From assembly GCA_028712475.1 (NCBI GenBank), contig JAQTQB010000011.1, positions 1-64,000 of the forward strand: 64,000 nt of DNA. Direction: 5' to 3'. The position numbers and the translations under genes were made by a program. Of this stretch, positions 48,946 to 59,203 are shown piece after piece. The stretch is from Verrucomicrobiales bacterium (GTDB taxonomy: Bacteria > Verrucomicrobiota > Verrucomicrobiia > Limisphaerales > UBA11358). Positions within the stretch are counted from its first letter, which is position 1, and the number at the start of each line of letters is the position of its first letter. The notes below the pieces were generated by a model. The model saw only the letters and a list, made by a program, of their open reading frames with translations. It had not been told where the DNA came from and ran no database searches.

Positions 48946-50694
48946 TTACAACTTCAAGTCGTCATCCGTCACCGCACCGAGCGAGGCACTGGTGACGTGG
49001 GCGGCGTATTTCGCCAACACGCCACGGTTGTAGCGGGGCGCGGGTTTATTCCACGCCTTTTTGCGCTTCTTCAATTCGGCGGCGCTGATGCCCAAGGTCA
49101 TCTGCCGTTTCTCGGCGTCAATGATGATGGGGTCGCCGTTCTTCACGAGGGCGATCGCGCCGCCCACGTAGGCTTCGGGCGTGACGTGGCCGACCACGAA
49201 GCCGTGGCTGCCGCCGCTGAAGCGTCCGTCGGTGATGAGCGCGACGTCTTTGCCGAGGCCGCGGCCCATGATGGCGCTGGTGGGCGACAGCATTTCGCGC
49301 ATGCCCGGTCCGCCCTTCGGTCCTTCGCTGCGCACCACGACGACGTGGCCTTTCTTGACCGTGCCTTTGAGGATGGCTTGCAACGCCTTTTCTTCGCCTT
49401 CGAACACGATGGCTTTGCCTTCGAAACGCAGGCCTTCCTTGCCGGAAATTTTTCCGACCGCGCCTTCGGGGGCGAGGTTGCCGTAAAAGATGACGAGGTG
49501 GCTGTCCTTTTTGATCGGTTGATCTAGCGGGCGGATGATGGTCTGGCCCTGCGGATACTGTTTCACGTTGGCGAGGGTTTCGGCCATGGTCTCGCCGGTG
49601 ACGGTGAGGCAATCGCCGTGGAGGAGGCCGGCGTCGAGCAGCGTCTTCATGAGCGGACGGATGCCGCCAATGGCGACGAGCGCGCTCATGCTGAACTTGC
49701 CGCTGGGCTTGAGATCGGCAAGCACGGGCACGCGTTTGCCGATGCGCGTGAAGTCATCAATGGTCAGCTTCACGTTCGCGGCGTGCGCGATGGCGAGCAG
49801 GTGCAACACGGCATTGGTCGAACCACCGAGCGCGATGACGACGGTGATGGCGTTCTCAAAGGCTTTCTTCGTGAGGATGTCGAGCGGCTTGATGCCTTGC
49901 TTCAACATGTTCACGACGGCCGCACCGGCGCGGCGGCAATCGTCGAGCTTCGCGGGGGAAATGGCGTTTTGCGCGGAGCTGTTGGGCAGGCTCATGCCGA
50001 GCGCTTCAATCGCGCTGGCCATGGTGTTGGCGGTATACATGCCGCCGCATGAGCCCGGGCCGGGAATGGCGCAAGATTCCACGGCGTGCAATTCGTCGTC
50101 GCTGATCTTGCCGGCGGCGTGCTGGCCGATGGCTTCGAACACGGAAACGACGTCGAGGTCTTTGCCCTTGTTGGGCGAATTGGCGGGCGCAGTGGCCGCA
50201 GTCAGGCAGCCGGGAAGAATCGTTCCACCATAGACGAACACGGCAGGGCGATTCATGCGGGCGATGCAGATCATCGCGCCGGGCATGTTTTTGTCGCAAC
50301 CGCCGATGGCCACGTAGCCGTCCATGCCGCCGCAGCCGACGACGGTTTCGATGGAGTCGGCAATGACTTCGCGCGAGACGAGCGAATACTTCATGCCTTC
50401 GCTGCCCATCGAGATGCCGTCGGAGATGGTGATGGTGTTGAAAACAATCGCCTTGCCGCCTGCTTCGTTCACGCCCTTCTCGGATTCGAGCGCGAGTTTA
50501 TCAATGTGCATGTTGCACGGCGTGACGTTGCTCCAGGTGGAGGCGATGCCGATGATGGGCTTCTTAAAATCTTCCTCGGTGAAGCCGACGGGATAAAGCA
50601 TGGCGCGGGCGGCGGCGCGTTCAGGGCCGTCAACCAGGATGCCGGAGAATGGACGCATGTTGATTGCTTTGTTGGCGGCGGATTTCTTTTTCAT
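48946..50694 (-). CDS. ilvD: Dihydroxy-acid dehydratase
   Basis: 582 residues, full length. Fe-S dehydratase of valine, leucine and isoleucine synthesis. Cluster ligands and signatures are present: [41 protein letters not shown], and the C-terminal [20 protein letters not shown]. Ends [27 protein letters not shown]. No other ilv genes nearby. Its last 35 codons occur in two further partial copies downstream, one on each side of a nucleotidyltransferase cassette. Confidence 0.96.
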   Translation of the reverse strand: MKKKSAANKAINMRPFSGILVDGPERAAARAMLYPVGFTEEDFKKPIIGIASTWSNVTPCNMHIDKLALESEKGVNEAGGKAIVFNTITISDGISMGSEGMKYSLVSREVIADSIETVVGCGGMDGYVAIGGCDKNMPGAMICIARMNRPAVFVYGGTILPGCLTAATAPANSPNKGKDLDVVSVFEAIGQHAAGKISDDELHAVESCAIPGPGSCGGMYTANTMASAIEALGMSLPNSSAQNAISPAKLDDCRRAGAAVVNMLKQGIKPLDILTKKAFENAITVVIALGGSTNAVLHLLAIAHAANVKLTIDDFTRIGKRVPVLADLKPSGKFSMSALVAIGGIRPLMKTLLDAGLLHGDCLTVTGETMAETLANVKQYPQGQTIIRPLDQPIKKDSHLVIFYGNLAPEGAVGKISGKEGLRFEGKAIVFEGEEKALQAILKGTVKKGHVVVVRSEGPKGGPGMREMLSPTSAIMGRGLGKDVALITDGRFSGGSHGFVVGHVTPEAYVGGAIALVKNGDPIIIDAEKRQMTLGISAAELKKRKKAWNKPAPRYNRGVLAKYAAHVTSASLGAVTDDDLKL

Positions 50695-50789
50695 CGGACG
50701 GAGAGTGTGCCGGAAAGCGGGAACGTCAGCAAGTCGCGGAGTTTTGAATTGAAAATCGCGGCGCGCTCGGTCACATTGGCATCCTTGGT

Positions 50790-50877
50790 GGAGAGATGGC
50801 TGAGTGGTTTAAGGCACACGCCTGGAAAGCGTGCGTAGGTAACACTACCGTGAGTTCAAATCTCACTCTCTCCGCCA
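50790..50877 (+). tRNA. tRNA-Ser (anticodon GGA)
   Basis: 88-base class II tRNA: acceptor GGAGAGA with TCTCTCC, anticodon loop CTGGAAA (GGA, reads UCC/UCU), long variable arm (GTAGGTAACACTACC), T loop TTCAAAT, encoded CCA. Confidence 0.96.
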
Positions 50878-50896
50878 GTTTTCTTTCGCCGGCTTC

Positions 50897-52312
50897 TCAC
50901 CGCCGCGCTCCGCCGATTTTCCCGGCCAGTTCCTCGATGACCCAGTTCGACGATTCCGCCTGCAACGCATCCGCTGCCGCGCCGTGCTGCCAGACGGCGT
51001 AGCGAATGGTTTTTCCAGCGTCCACTGACAATCCCGGCTGCGCGAGCAGCCCCGCCATGAAACCCGCCAGCACATCGCCGCTGCCGCCTTGCGCCAGATG
51101 CGGATTGCCGGACGGATTCATGAAAATCTCTCCCCTGCTCCGGCCAACCAGTGTTTGATGACCTTTCAACACGACCCAGCAATTGCCGAGGCGCTTTGAA
51201 ATCTCGCGCAACGATTTCACGCGGTTTGCCTGCGCTGTTTGCGCCGTTGTTTTCAAGAGCCTCGCCGCTTCGCCGGGATGCGGCGTGACCACGCGGACGG
51301 CATTTTTTCGAAATTCTCCCGGCGGCAGCCAGTCAAGCGCGCTTGCGTCCACGATCACCGGCAAATCTGAATCGCGCCAGAACCGCTGCGTGACAGCCTT
51401 CAATTTTCCGGCGACTCCCGGTGCGGCCAGGCCGGGGCCGATCAAAATGGCGCTGGTTGAATCGGGAAATTCCTGTTTTGGTTTCCAAAGATTGACCATC
51501 ACGGCCTGCAATTGCGATGCGACCGCGCCATGCACTCTTTCATCCGTGAGCAGCGTGATGCGTCCGGGCTGCGCTCGTTGCGCGGCACGCGCCGCCAATA
51601 CTGCGGCCCCGTGAAAACCAAGGCTGCCCGCGACAATCGTCACATGGCCGAAATCGCCTTTGTGATTCCCCACCGGACGCGCCGGAGGGAAATTTTGAAA
51701 ATCTTCGGGCAACGTCCAGTTCAATTCGGACTGATGCGGACAAGAAACCAAGCCCACGGCGGCGGCGGCTTCAAGCCGTCCAACGAACGCCCGCGCTTGC
51801 GGCGCGAGCATTCCTGTTTTCGGCGCGCCGACGGTGAGCGTGACGGCGGCTTCAATCGCCGCGCCGAAATGCTCGCCGGTGTCTGCGTTGAGGCCGGACG
51901 GCACGTCCACGGCCAGCACGGGAATTTTCGTGGCGTTGACGGCGGCGATGAATTTTTTCCAGCCGTCGTCCAGCACGCGGGTCAGGCCGATGCCGAACAA
52001 GCCGTCAATGATCAAAGCAGGCGGGACGGCTGCGCTGCGTTGAAATTCCGCCAGGGCCGTTTTTGGATCCGTCACGTTGAGCAAGGCAACTTTGCGGTCG
52101 GCAAGACATTCCCTGGCGGCGCGGGCGTCATCGCCGTTGTGTCCTTTGCCGGCCAGAATCAAAATAAGATCGCCGGAGCGCGTGAGGCTGCGGGCCAGCT
52201 GGGCGATTTGCTGGCCGACGCGACGGATGACCTCGGCTTCGATCTGGCCGGTGGCCCAGGTGGCGCGTTCCCATTCGCGCATGGCGGCAATGTTGATCAC
52301 CGGAACTGGCAT
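50897..52312 (-). CDS. nnr: Bifunctional NAD(P)H-hydrate epimerase / dehydratase
   Basis: 471 residues. N-terminal YjeF_N epimerase (GKGHNGDDARAAR, DGLFGIGLTR, DVPSGLNADTG) fused to the C-terminal carbohydrate-kinase-like ADP-dependent dehydratase (VTPHPGEAARLL, LKGHQTLVG, GGSGDVLAGFMAG). Repairs damaged NAD(P)HX. Length near the family norm; the N-domain loop is His in place of the usual Asn (GHNGDD). Confidence 0.92.
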   Translation of the reverse strand: MPVPVINIAAMREWERATWATGQIEAEVIRRVGQQIAQLARSLTRSGDLILILAGKGHNGDDARAARECLADRKVALLNVTDPKTALAEFQRSAAVPPALIIDGLFGIGLTRVLDDGWKKFIAAVNATKIPVLAVDVPSGLNADTGEHFGAAIEAAVTLTVGAPKTGMLAPQARAFVGRLEAAAAVGLVSCPHQSELNWTLPEDFQNFPPARPVGNHKGDFGHVTIVAGSLGFHGAAVLAARAAQRAQPGRITLLTDERVHGAVASQLQAVMVNLWKPKQEFPDSTSAILIGPGLAAPGVAGKLKAVTQRFWRDSDLPVIVDASALDWLPPGEFRKNAVRVVTPHPGEAARLLKTTAQTAQANRVKSLREISKRLGNCWVVLKGHQTLVGRSRGEIFMNPSGNPHLAQGGSGDVLAGFMAGLLAQPGLSVDAGKTIRYAVWQHGAAADALQAESSNWVIEELAGKIGGARR

Positions 52313-52478
52313 GGAGAAAAGCTAACCTTGTTTAGGCGGATGCAAAAGCGGAATGTCGCGCGCTCGTCGCGCCAAAGCGAAGGTGGAAAGGACGCGAAGT
52401 CGGCGAAGTAATTTGCGTTGAAAGCCGTGGACCGACGGATGAAAAAACGGGCTGCATCCCTTCGCCGGCTAACACGAG

Positions 52479-52904
52479 TTAAATCCGCCTTTCATCCGCG
52501 TCAATGTAATCCACAAAACACTGAATATCGTCGCGATGGGTTAACCCGGACTGTTCCTTGCGCATTTTGAATCGCGCCACGGCTGCCGGGTCATGAGCCA
52601 GCGGACGGCTTAAGACATCCTGCCAGTGCGCGGCCTTTTCGGCGGGGGATTTTTTCACGTTGCGGCGCACCCAGTCGCACACTTCGCCGTCGGTGACGGA
52701 ATTTTTCACGACTTCGACGAATTGTTCATGCGTCACGCCGGCGGCCTTGAGCCAGAAACCATCAAAGCCTTTGCCGAGATTGTCGGTGTAATCAGCGTGG
52801 AGCTTGCCGGCGAGGTGCAGGCGGATCTTGTCAACGTAACGCGGCAGGTAGCTCCAGCCGTCCATGGTCTCGCGCGGGCTGCGGGGATAGATGATTTCGC
52901 TCAT
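52479..52904 (-). CDS. DUF5069 protein
   Basis: 141 residues starting MSEIIYPRSPRETMDGWSYL PRYVDKIRLHLAGKL, the opening of DUF5069 proteins common in Verrucomicrobia and Planctomycetes; function unknown. A longer frame upstream crosses an AATTTGA heptamer tract (52932-52958) and is not used. Divergent from the lpd-like gene. Confidence 0.85.
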   Translation of the reverse strand: MSEIIYPRSPRETMDGWSYLPRYVDKIRLHLAGKLHADYTDNLGKGFDGFWLKAAGVTHEQFVEVVKNSVTDGEVCDWVRRNVKKSPAEKAAHWQDVLSRPLAHDPAAVARFKMRKEQSGLTHRDDIQCFVDYIDADERRI

Positions 52905-52983
52905 GGGCGAATCATCCAACAGGCGGCGGATAATTTCAAATTTGAAATTTGCATTTCCGCCCCGCGCTTCCATCTTCTTCCGC

Positions 52984-54453
52984 ATGAAGCGATATGATTT
53001 TGACGTGGCGGTTCTTGGCGGCGGCAGCGGCGGTTACGCGGCGGCGCGCACGGCGGCGGACGCAGGTTTGAAAACCGTCGTCATCGAGGGCGGACGCGAA
53101 ATCGGCGGGCTGTGCATCCTGCGCGGCTGCATGCCGACCAAGGCCATGCTCTACGCGGCGGAAGTGAAACATCTCGCCGAACACGCGGAAACATGGGGCG
53201 TGCGCGCCGGGAAAGTGACTTTTGATTTTGCCAAAGTCATGGCGCGGAAAAATGCGCAGATCAAGGATTTTGCCGGCTTCCGCGCGCAACAGCTCAACGC
53301 CGGCAAATTCAAATTCATCCGCGCCAATGCAAGTTTTGCAGATGCGCATACGGTCGAACTGAATTGTAGCCTTCGGCCTTTGGCCGAAATAAATCGAGCC
53401 GGAGGCTCGACGCTGCAACGTATTACCGCGAAACATTTCGTCATCGCCACCGGTTCCAGCGTTGCGCCGTCTCCCCTGCCCGCCTTGGATGACGTCGGCT
53501 TTATCACGAGCGACGACGCGGTGGCGCTGAAGAACCTGCCCAAGTCGCTCATCGTCCTTGGCGGCGGAGCGATTGCGTGCGAGTTCGCGCAGTTCTTCGC
53601 GCGGTTCGGTGTCCAGGTCACGCTCGTCCAGCGCAGCGGACATATTTTGAAGGAGTTCGACGCCGATGCCGGGATTGAAATCGAGAAAGTTTTCCGCCGC
53701 GAAGGAATTAAAATTTTCACAAACACAAAACTTTTGGACGCGAAGCGGAAAGGGAAATTGAAAACAGTTTCGTTTGAGCAAAATGGAAGGCGCGTTTCTG
53801 CTTCCGCCGAAGAAATCTTGTTCGCGCTGGGCAGGATTCCAAACACGGCTTCGCTGGATTTGGAAAATGCGGGCGTGAAAACTGAAAATGGCCGCATCGT
53901 CACAAACAACAAAATGCAGACGAGCGCGCAGCACATCTTCGCGGCGGGCGATTGCACCGGGCCGCATGAGATCGTCCACATCGCCGTGACGCAGGGCGAA
54001 ATCGGGGCGCACAACATTGCGAATCCAAAATCACAGCGCCGGATGGATCATCGGCTGCTGATTTCCGTCGTGTTCACCGGGCCACAGGTGGCGTTCGTCG
54101 GCCTGACGGAAAAGGCGGCGGCGGCGCGCAAGATTCCGTTCCTCGCAGCGAGCTATCCGTTCAATGACCATGGCAAATCGCTCATCATGGAGGCGAAGGA
54201 CGGCTTCGTGAAACTGCTGGCGAATCCGAAGAACGGGGAAATTCTCGGCGGCGCGTGCGTCGGGCCGGTCGGCGGCGAACTCATCCATGAAATCGTCGCG
54301 GCGATGGCCAGGCGCATGACCGTTCACGAACTCGCGGCGATGCCGCATTATCATCCGACGCTCGCAGAAATCTGGACGTATCCGGCGGAGGAACTGGCGG
54401 AACAAATCCAGCCGGCCAGCCCAGTCACTTCACTGAAACCAGTTTTATGGTGA
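52984..54453 (+). CDS. Dihydrolipoamide dehydrogenase-like flavoprotein
   Basis: 489 residues. FAD motif VAVLGGGSGGYAAARTA, redox disulfide GGLCILRGCMPTKAM (CxxxxC), NAD motif LIVLGGGAIACEFAQFFARF, FAD-phosphate motif IFAAGDCTG, and C-terminal His-Glu pair HYHPTLAEIW. This is the lipoamide dehydrogenase / mercuric reductase group; no E2 genes nearby, so the substrate is open. Residues about 128-146 (CSLRPLAEINRAGGSTLQR) are encoded by a double-hairpin repeat inserted in frame. Its 3' end overlaps the convergent lipoprotein gene by 29 bases. Confidence 0.88.
   Translation: MKRYDFDVAVLGGGSGGYAAARTAADAGLKTVVIEGGREIGGLCILRGCMPTKAMLYAAEVKHLAEHAETWGVRAGKVTFDFAKVMARKNAQIKDFAGFRAQQLNAGKFKFIRANASFADAHTVELNCSLRPLAEINRAGGSTLQRITAKHFVIATGSSVAPSPLPALDDVGFITSDDAVALKNLPKSLIVLGGGAIACEFAQFFARFGVQVTLVQRSGHILKEFDADAGIEIEKVFRREGIKIFTNTKLLDAKRKGKLKTVSFEQNGRRVSASAEEILFALGRIPNTASLDLENAGVKTENGRIVTNNKMQTSAQHIFAAGDCTGPHEIVHIAVTQGEIGAHNIANPKSQRRMDHRLLISVVFTGPQVAFVGLTEKAAAARKIPFLAASYPFNDHGKSLIMEAKDGFVKLLANPKNGEILGGACVGPVGGELIHEIVAAMARRMTVHELAAMPHYHPTLAEIWTYPAEELAEQIQPASPVTSLKPVLW
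53365..53417. repeat. Double-hairpin TGTAGC repeat inside the lpd-like gene, copy 2
   Basis: TGTAGC, hairpin TTCGGCC-ttt-GGCCGAA, hairpin TCGAGCC-gga-GGCTCGA, then CGCTGCA. Same plan as 2124-2177 and 60819-60870. It keeps the reading frame open. Confidence 0.8.
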
Positions 54454-55432
54454 TGGCCTGATTCATCTGGTTGGTCATGCTTTGCATCTGGCCGGCGGCA
54501 TCCGGTTTGGCGCGCGGATTCATGGGCATCTTGATGACCATTTTCATGTCTTGATTCATTCTGGTATCAATGGTTTTTCCGATTTCCGGATCGAACCAGG
54601 ACACGCCCGACGTGTTGCCGTCAAGGATGGACATGGACATCCCGGCTGGTTTTGAATTGGGATCGGGTTTGGTCGTGATGGTTCCCTGAAATTCCAGGCG
54701 CGCGCAGTTGCGTTTCCCGTGCATCTGCCAGCTTTCAAAGGTGAAGGTGTAATTCATCACCATGGTGCCCATGGCTCCCATCGGAAATTCAATCTGAACC
54801 GGCCAGGTGTCGCCCGGTTGCACCGCTTTGTGCGGCATAAAACGGTTCGCGCTCATCATCTGCTTAAAATAGCCCTCGTTAAACATGCTTTTGATGGGTG
54901 TGAGCGCATCTGCCTGCCCGCCAGAAGTCAGCCGGTCCACCAGCGCATCCACACCTTCAATCCGATCAACCTCGTTGCTGGCATTCAGGAAAAACCGGAT
55001 TTTGGAGCCGACGATTTTCCCAAAAATGGCGGCGACCGGATTCGTCTTGTCCGCCGATGATGATTTGGAGGAATCGTAATTCAGCAGGGTCTTGCCTCCC
55101 ATCGTCGAGCCCATCCGGGCGTTGAGAAATTCCATCTCCACTTCATGGCCGCCGTCGGGAGATTCGCTCAACACGGTAAGCCCGTATTCCTGCCCCATGG
55201 TCATGTCCTGCTTCACGGGCGCGGGCTGGCCGGGGATGGTGAACTCCATGTTTTGTTTCAGATCCATGTCCTGCACGACGCGTTCGCCCTTCGGCCATTT
55301 CAATTTCAACTCCACCGGACCGCTGGGCGTCGTGAAGGTGGAGGGCTCGGCCAGCTTGCCGGATTTGTTGCAACCCACCCAAGCCAGGCTCAAGGCCAGC
55401 AAGGTGGCGACCGGGAGAAGGTTTTTATTCAT
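54425..55432 (-). CDS. Lipoprotein, DUF6263-like
   Basis: 335 residues. Signal peptide with lipobox (VATLLALSLAWVGC), so membrane-anchored. Beta-rich mature domain (ELKLKWPKGERVVQDMDLKQ ... GQEYGLTVLSESPDGGHEVE) resembles DUF6263. Met-rich C-terminal half (MNQDMKMVIKMPMNPRAK). Function unknown. ATG at 55432 starts the signal peptide. Confidence 0.78.
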   Translation of the reverse strand: MNKNLLPVATLLALSLAWVGCNKSGKLAEPSTFTTPSGPVELKLKWPKGERVVQDMDLKQNMEFTIPGQPAPVKQDMTMGQEYGLTVLSESPDGGHEVEMEFLNARMGSTMGGKTLLNYDSSKSSSADKTNPVAAIFGKIVGSKIRFFLNASNEVDRIEGVDALVDRLTSGGQADALTPIKSMFNEGYFKQMMSANRFMPHKAVQPGDTWPVQIEFPMGAMGTMVMNYTFTFESWQMHGKRNCARLEFQGTITTKPDPNSKPAGMSMSILDGNTSGVSWFDPEIGKTIDTRMNQDMKMVIKMPMNPRAKPDAAGQMQSMTNQMNQAITIKLVSVK

Positions 55433-55490
55433 GGTGGTTGTGGTGCCAATGCAACAGGAAATCAAGCCCCAGTTCAATGAATATGTGGAT

Positions 55491-56402
55491 TCATTTTTGT
55501 GCGGCCCTGCTTCGGGCAACCACCCGCCACTGGATAAACAGGGGAACAATCCAGATGAAATTCATCCAGACCCAGTGCCGGTTCATGGCCATGACGGACC
55601 GGAAAAACAGGTTTGGTTTGATGAATTGTTCGGCGAGGCTGTTGTTGGCCTGCGCGGCGCTGGCGATGCCGCCGAGGGCGAAGTCATGCGCGATGGCCAC
55701 GCCGCCCACCGCTGCTTTCCAGGCAATCGCACAGCCGCCAATCGCCTGCCAGCCGATGACAACTCCGCCGAAGGCCAGAACACCCAGCGCCAGCCCGCCG
55801 AGCGGCATGATTCCCAAGGCCAGCCCACCGAACGGCAGCAGGCCGATGGTCAAACCGCCGATGCAGAATGGCGCGATGGCCACGCCGCCGAATGCGAACA
55901 GTCCGCCGACGGCGTAGTTCCCGACGGCAATCCAGGCAGTCACCGGTTTTCGTAAAACGTCAAAGCGGTCGCCAATGCGGATGTGGACAAGCGAGCGCCA
56001 GAGGATTGCCTGCTCTTCGTTGCTGATGGTCTGTTCGGCAGGCAGCGGTTCGGGCGAGCGCGATTCGGAAACATTTTCCAGCGGCTCGGCCTCACGGATG
56101 GGTTCGCGGCCTTCGCGGCGGAGAAAATTGTTGATGCGGTTGCGCGCGATGCCGCAGAGCCACGAGCGAAGCTTGTCGCGTTCGCGCAGATGCCCGAGAT
56201 GTTTCCAGGCGGTGATGAATGTTTCCTGCGCCAGATCCTCGCTCTGGCCAAGGCTGCCGGTGGCGCTGTAGGCCAGCGAGCAGACGAGCGATTGATAGCG
56301 GGAAACAATCTGGCTGAAGGCGTCGCGATTGCCTGCAAGGGTTCCGTTGACCAGTTCCGCGTCGTTGTTGACTGCGACCGACATAATGTTTGCTGTCATC
56401 AT
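55491..56402 (-). CDS. ECF sigma-factor-like protein with region 4 missing, fused to membrane repeats
   Basis: 303 residues. Sigma region 2 is complete (FSQIVSRYQSLVCSLAYSAT, SEDLAQETFITAWKHL, LRSWLCGIARNRINNFLRRE). Right after NEEQAILWRSL, where region 4 should follow, the sequence jumps to VHIRIGDRFDVLRKPVTAWI and eight Gly-rich membrane repeats (FGGVAIAPFCIGGLTIGLLP, GGLALGIMPLGGLALGVLAF). Verrucomicrobial relatives that I recall have region 4 and a linker between these parts, so an internal in-frame deletion is likely. Without region 4 it should not recognise -35 promoter elements. It ends in a cytoplasmic or periplasmic basic tail. Confidence 0.82.
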   Translation of the reverse strand: MMTANIMSVAVNNDAELVNGTLAGNRDAFSQIVSRYQSLVCSLAYSATGSLGQSEDLAQETFITAWKHLGHLRERDKLRSWLCGIARNRINNFLRREGREPIREAEPLENVSESRSPEPLPAEQTISNEEQAILWRSLVHIRIGDRFDVLRKPVTAWIAVGNYAVGGLFAFGGVAIAPFCIGGLTIGLLPFGGLALGIMPLGGLALGVLAFGGVVIGWQAIGGCAIAWKAAVGGVAIAHDFALGGIASAAQANNSLAEQFIKPNLFFRSVMAMNRHWVWMNFIWIVPLFIQWRVVARSRAAQK

Positions 56403-56505
56403 AACGTCGCATAAGTGGCTGAAAAGCGCGAAGAGGTGACAGGAAATTTAGGACAAATTTCAAAATGCCCGCCTAACCTTCAACGCCGGAGGCGCGGCTG
56501 GGGTT

Positions 56506-57951
56506 TCACGCAAGCGGCGCGACAAATTTTTCCGCCTTGCCCAGCAGGAGCCGGACGACTTCGGCGGCGGAGTAGGAATCGCGTCCCGGCTTCAGAAATC
56601 GCGCGATGTGCGCGGCTTCATTGCCGGCGGTGACGAGCGGCAGGCTCAATCCATTTTCCGAATTCATCTGGGCGAGGCCGATGGTTGCCATCAGCCCGTT
56701 GCAGACACATTCGCGTCCGATGGTTTCCTCCAGCGTGCCGCCTTTGCGGATAAAATCATCCACCGGCTCGGCGGGACAGCGATAGCCGGGCGTGCCGTCA
56801 TCCTTGCGATAGGCGTGCCGGAGAAAGCCGAGATCGCAGCGGCGGTTCCGTGGCGCAGATGATCTGTCGTCCGACAACGTGCCGGGCAGTTGCACGACCT
56901 TGAACGGAAAACCGGTGGGCGACGCGAGCGGATCGGTGAACACGCGGAGCCTGCCTGCGCGGCTCAATTGAAAAACCTGCTGCTTGATGTCAGGGCGGAT
57001 GCCGGATTCCTCGCAGAACGCAAATGCGGTGCCGACCTGGATGCCGGCGGCGCCGAGGCGCAAGGCTTCGGCGAGCTTGCCAGGACTGCCGTAGGAGCCG
57101 GCGAGCCAGAACGGCAATTCCAAGGCGCGGATTTTTTCAAGTTCCACCACGTCGCGTGTCCCGTAAACCGGTTCGCCCAGGGCGTTCAATTGGAGCGCGC
57201 CGCGTGGTGGCGCGTTGTGGCCGCCGGCGGTTTCGCCTTCGACAATAAACCCGTTGACCTGGCCGCTGGATTTACGCGCAAGCGTGATTGCCAGCGTGGC
57301 CGAGGCGACAATGCCAAGAAAATACGGACGCTTCAGCAACGGGGCGCTGCCGCCACAAAATGCCGCCGGGTCAAACGTGGAATGAATTTCTTCGCCGGCC
57401 AGTCCGCCTTCGATGTCCATTTTCAGCCCGACGGTTTCGCCGCGCGCCAGCCGGTCGAGCACGCCGGGGATGGCGCGCGGAATGCCCGCGCCCATCAGCA
57501 CATAATCCACGCCCGCAAGCATCGCGCCGAAGATTGATGGCAGCGTGGGAAACTGGATCTTTTCCAGAAAGTTGATGCCAACCAAACCGCCGTGACCTTC
57601 CTTGGCCAAAAATACTTCCACGAAATTGGCCGCGACGGTCAGCGCCACATAATCCGGGCCGGGATCCAGGCCGGGCAACGGCGTGAGTTTGAAAGGCGCG
57701 TTGGCGGGCTTGCCACCGGGAATGAAATAGTCCGCGAGAATTTTGGCCGCGACGCCGGGCATGGGGAATTGTCCGAGCGCGCGGCGCATCTGGCCGTCGG
57801 CATCGCCGGTTTGCAGCCGCCGGACGAGAATCGTGGCGAGGGCGGTGCCGGAAACGACGCCGAGCTGGCCTGCCAGTGAAACCGCGCGGGCCAGACGCCA
57901 ATCAGAGACGCCCGCGCCCATTCCGCCCTGGATGATTTGAGGATGTGACAT
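56506..57951 (-). CDS. Nitronate monooxygenase-like FMN protein
   Basis: 481 residues. TIM-barrel of the 2-nitropropane dioxygenase/FabK family: IIQGGMGAGVSDWRLARAVS at the start, GFIVEGETAGGHNAPP (catalytic His region) and LGAAGIQVGTAFAFCEESG (FMN phosphate). Longer than typical nitronate monooxygenase (about 350) and with a Cys-containing C-terminal part (GYRCPAEPVDDFIRKGGTLE, GRECVCNGLMATIG). Substrate uncertain. ATG at 57951 chosen as the family start. Confidence 0.85.
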   Translation of the reverse strand: MSHPQIIQGGMGAGVSDWRLARAVSLAGQLGVVSGTALATILVRRLQTGDADGQMRRALGQFPMPGVAAKILADYFIPGGKPANAPFKLTPLPGLDPGPDYVALTVAANFVEVFLAKEGHGGLVGINFLEKIQFPTLPSIFGAMLAGVDYVLMGAGIPRAIPGVLDRLARGETVGLKMDIEGGLAGEEIHSTFDPAAFCGGSAPLLKRPYFLGIVASATLAITLARKSSGQVNGFIVEGETAGGHNAPPRGALQLNALGEPVYGTRDVVELEKIRALELPFWLAGSYGSPGKLAEALRLGAAGIQVGTAFAFCEESGIRPDIKQQVFQLSRAGRLRVFTDPLASPTGFPFKVVQLPGTLSDDRSSAPRNRRCDLGFLRHAYRKDDGTPGYRCPAEPVDDFIRKGGTLEETIGRECVCNGLMATIGLAQMNSENGLSLPLVTAGNEAAHIARFLKPGRDSYSAAEVVRLLLGKAEKFVAPLA

Positions 57952-58128
57952 GATAAAATTGAGCTGAAAATTTCCGCCCGACAACCGGAGCGGCTGCGTT
58001 GAACACAGGATTTGCCAGACGGATGAACTCGAAGCTGCACCCAGCGGGGTTTCCAACGGAAACAATCGCAGTGTCACTTTAGCTTACGGACAGGGATTGA
58101 CCGCCTGTATCTTGCCGAAGACCAACCA

Positions 58129-58431
58129 TTACTTGCCAAGTGAAAGTCTTTGCAGGATTTCCACCGGCTTGAAGCCGTGAAGCAGGACGGTTTTATGCCG
58201 CGAAGCGTGGCCACGCACCAATTCCACCTTGCCGCGCGGGCAATCCAGCTTCTCCGCCAGAAATTCAACGAGCGCCTGATTGGCGGCCGCATCCACGGGC
58301 GGCGCGGTGACTTTGATTTTCAACTCATCGCCTAATGGAGCACAAATTTCATTTTTAGAAGCGCGCGGCTGGAGCTTCACGGAAAGCAAAGTGCCGCCGG
58401 ACGTTTCGCGGAGAAAGGTCGCAGGCGGCAC
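58129..58431 (-). CDS. DUF167/YggU family protein
   Basis: 100 residues. LSVKLQPRASKNEICAPLGD and LKIKVTAPPVDAAANQALVE followed by GHASRHKTVLL match the UPF0235/YggU fold. Function unknown. GTG start at 58431. Confidence 0.9.
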   Translation of the reverse strand: MPPATFLRETSGGTLLSVKLQPRASKNEICAPLGDELKIKVTAPPVDAAANQALVEFLAEKLDCPRGKVELVRGHASRHKTVLLHGFKPVEILQRLSLGK

Positions 58432-58473
58432 GTTGTTAGAAAATTTGGCGACGGGGGCGTCGCCACCTCGAAA

Positions 58474-59118
<645 letters not shown>

Positions 59119-59203
59119 TCAAGGCGTCGTGAGATTAAACAAATCAAGCATCGCCTGCGAGCGCAAAAAAACATGCGATTGATCCGTCGTTTGTTGGGCG
59201 GAA

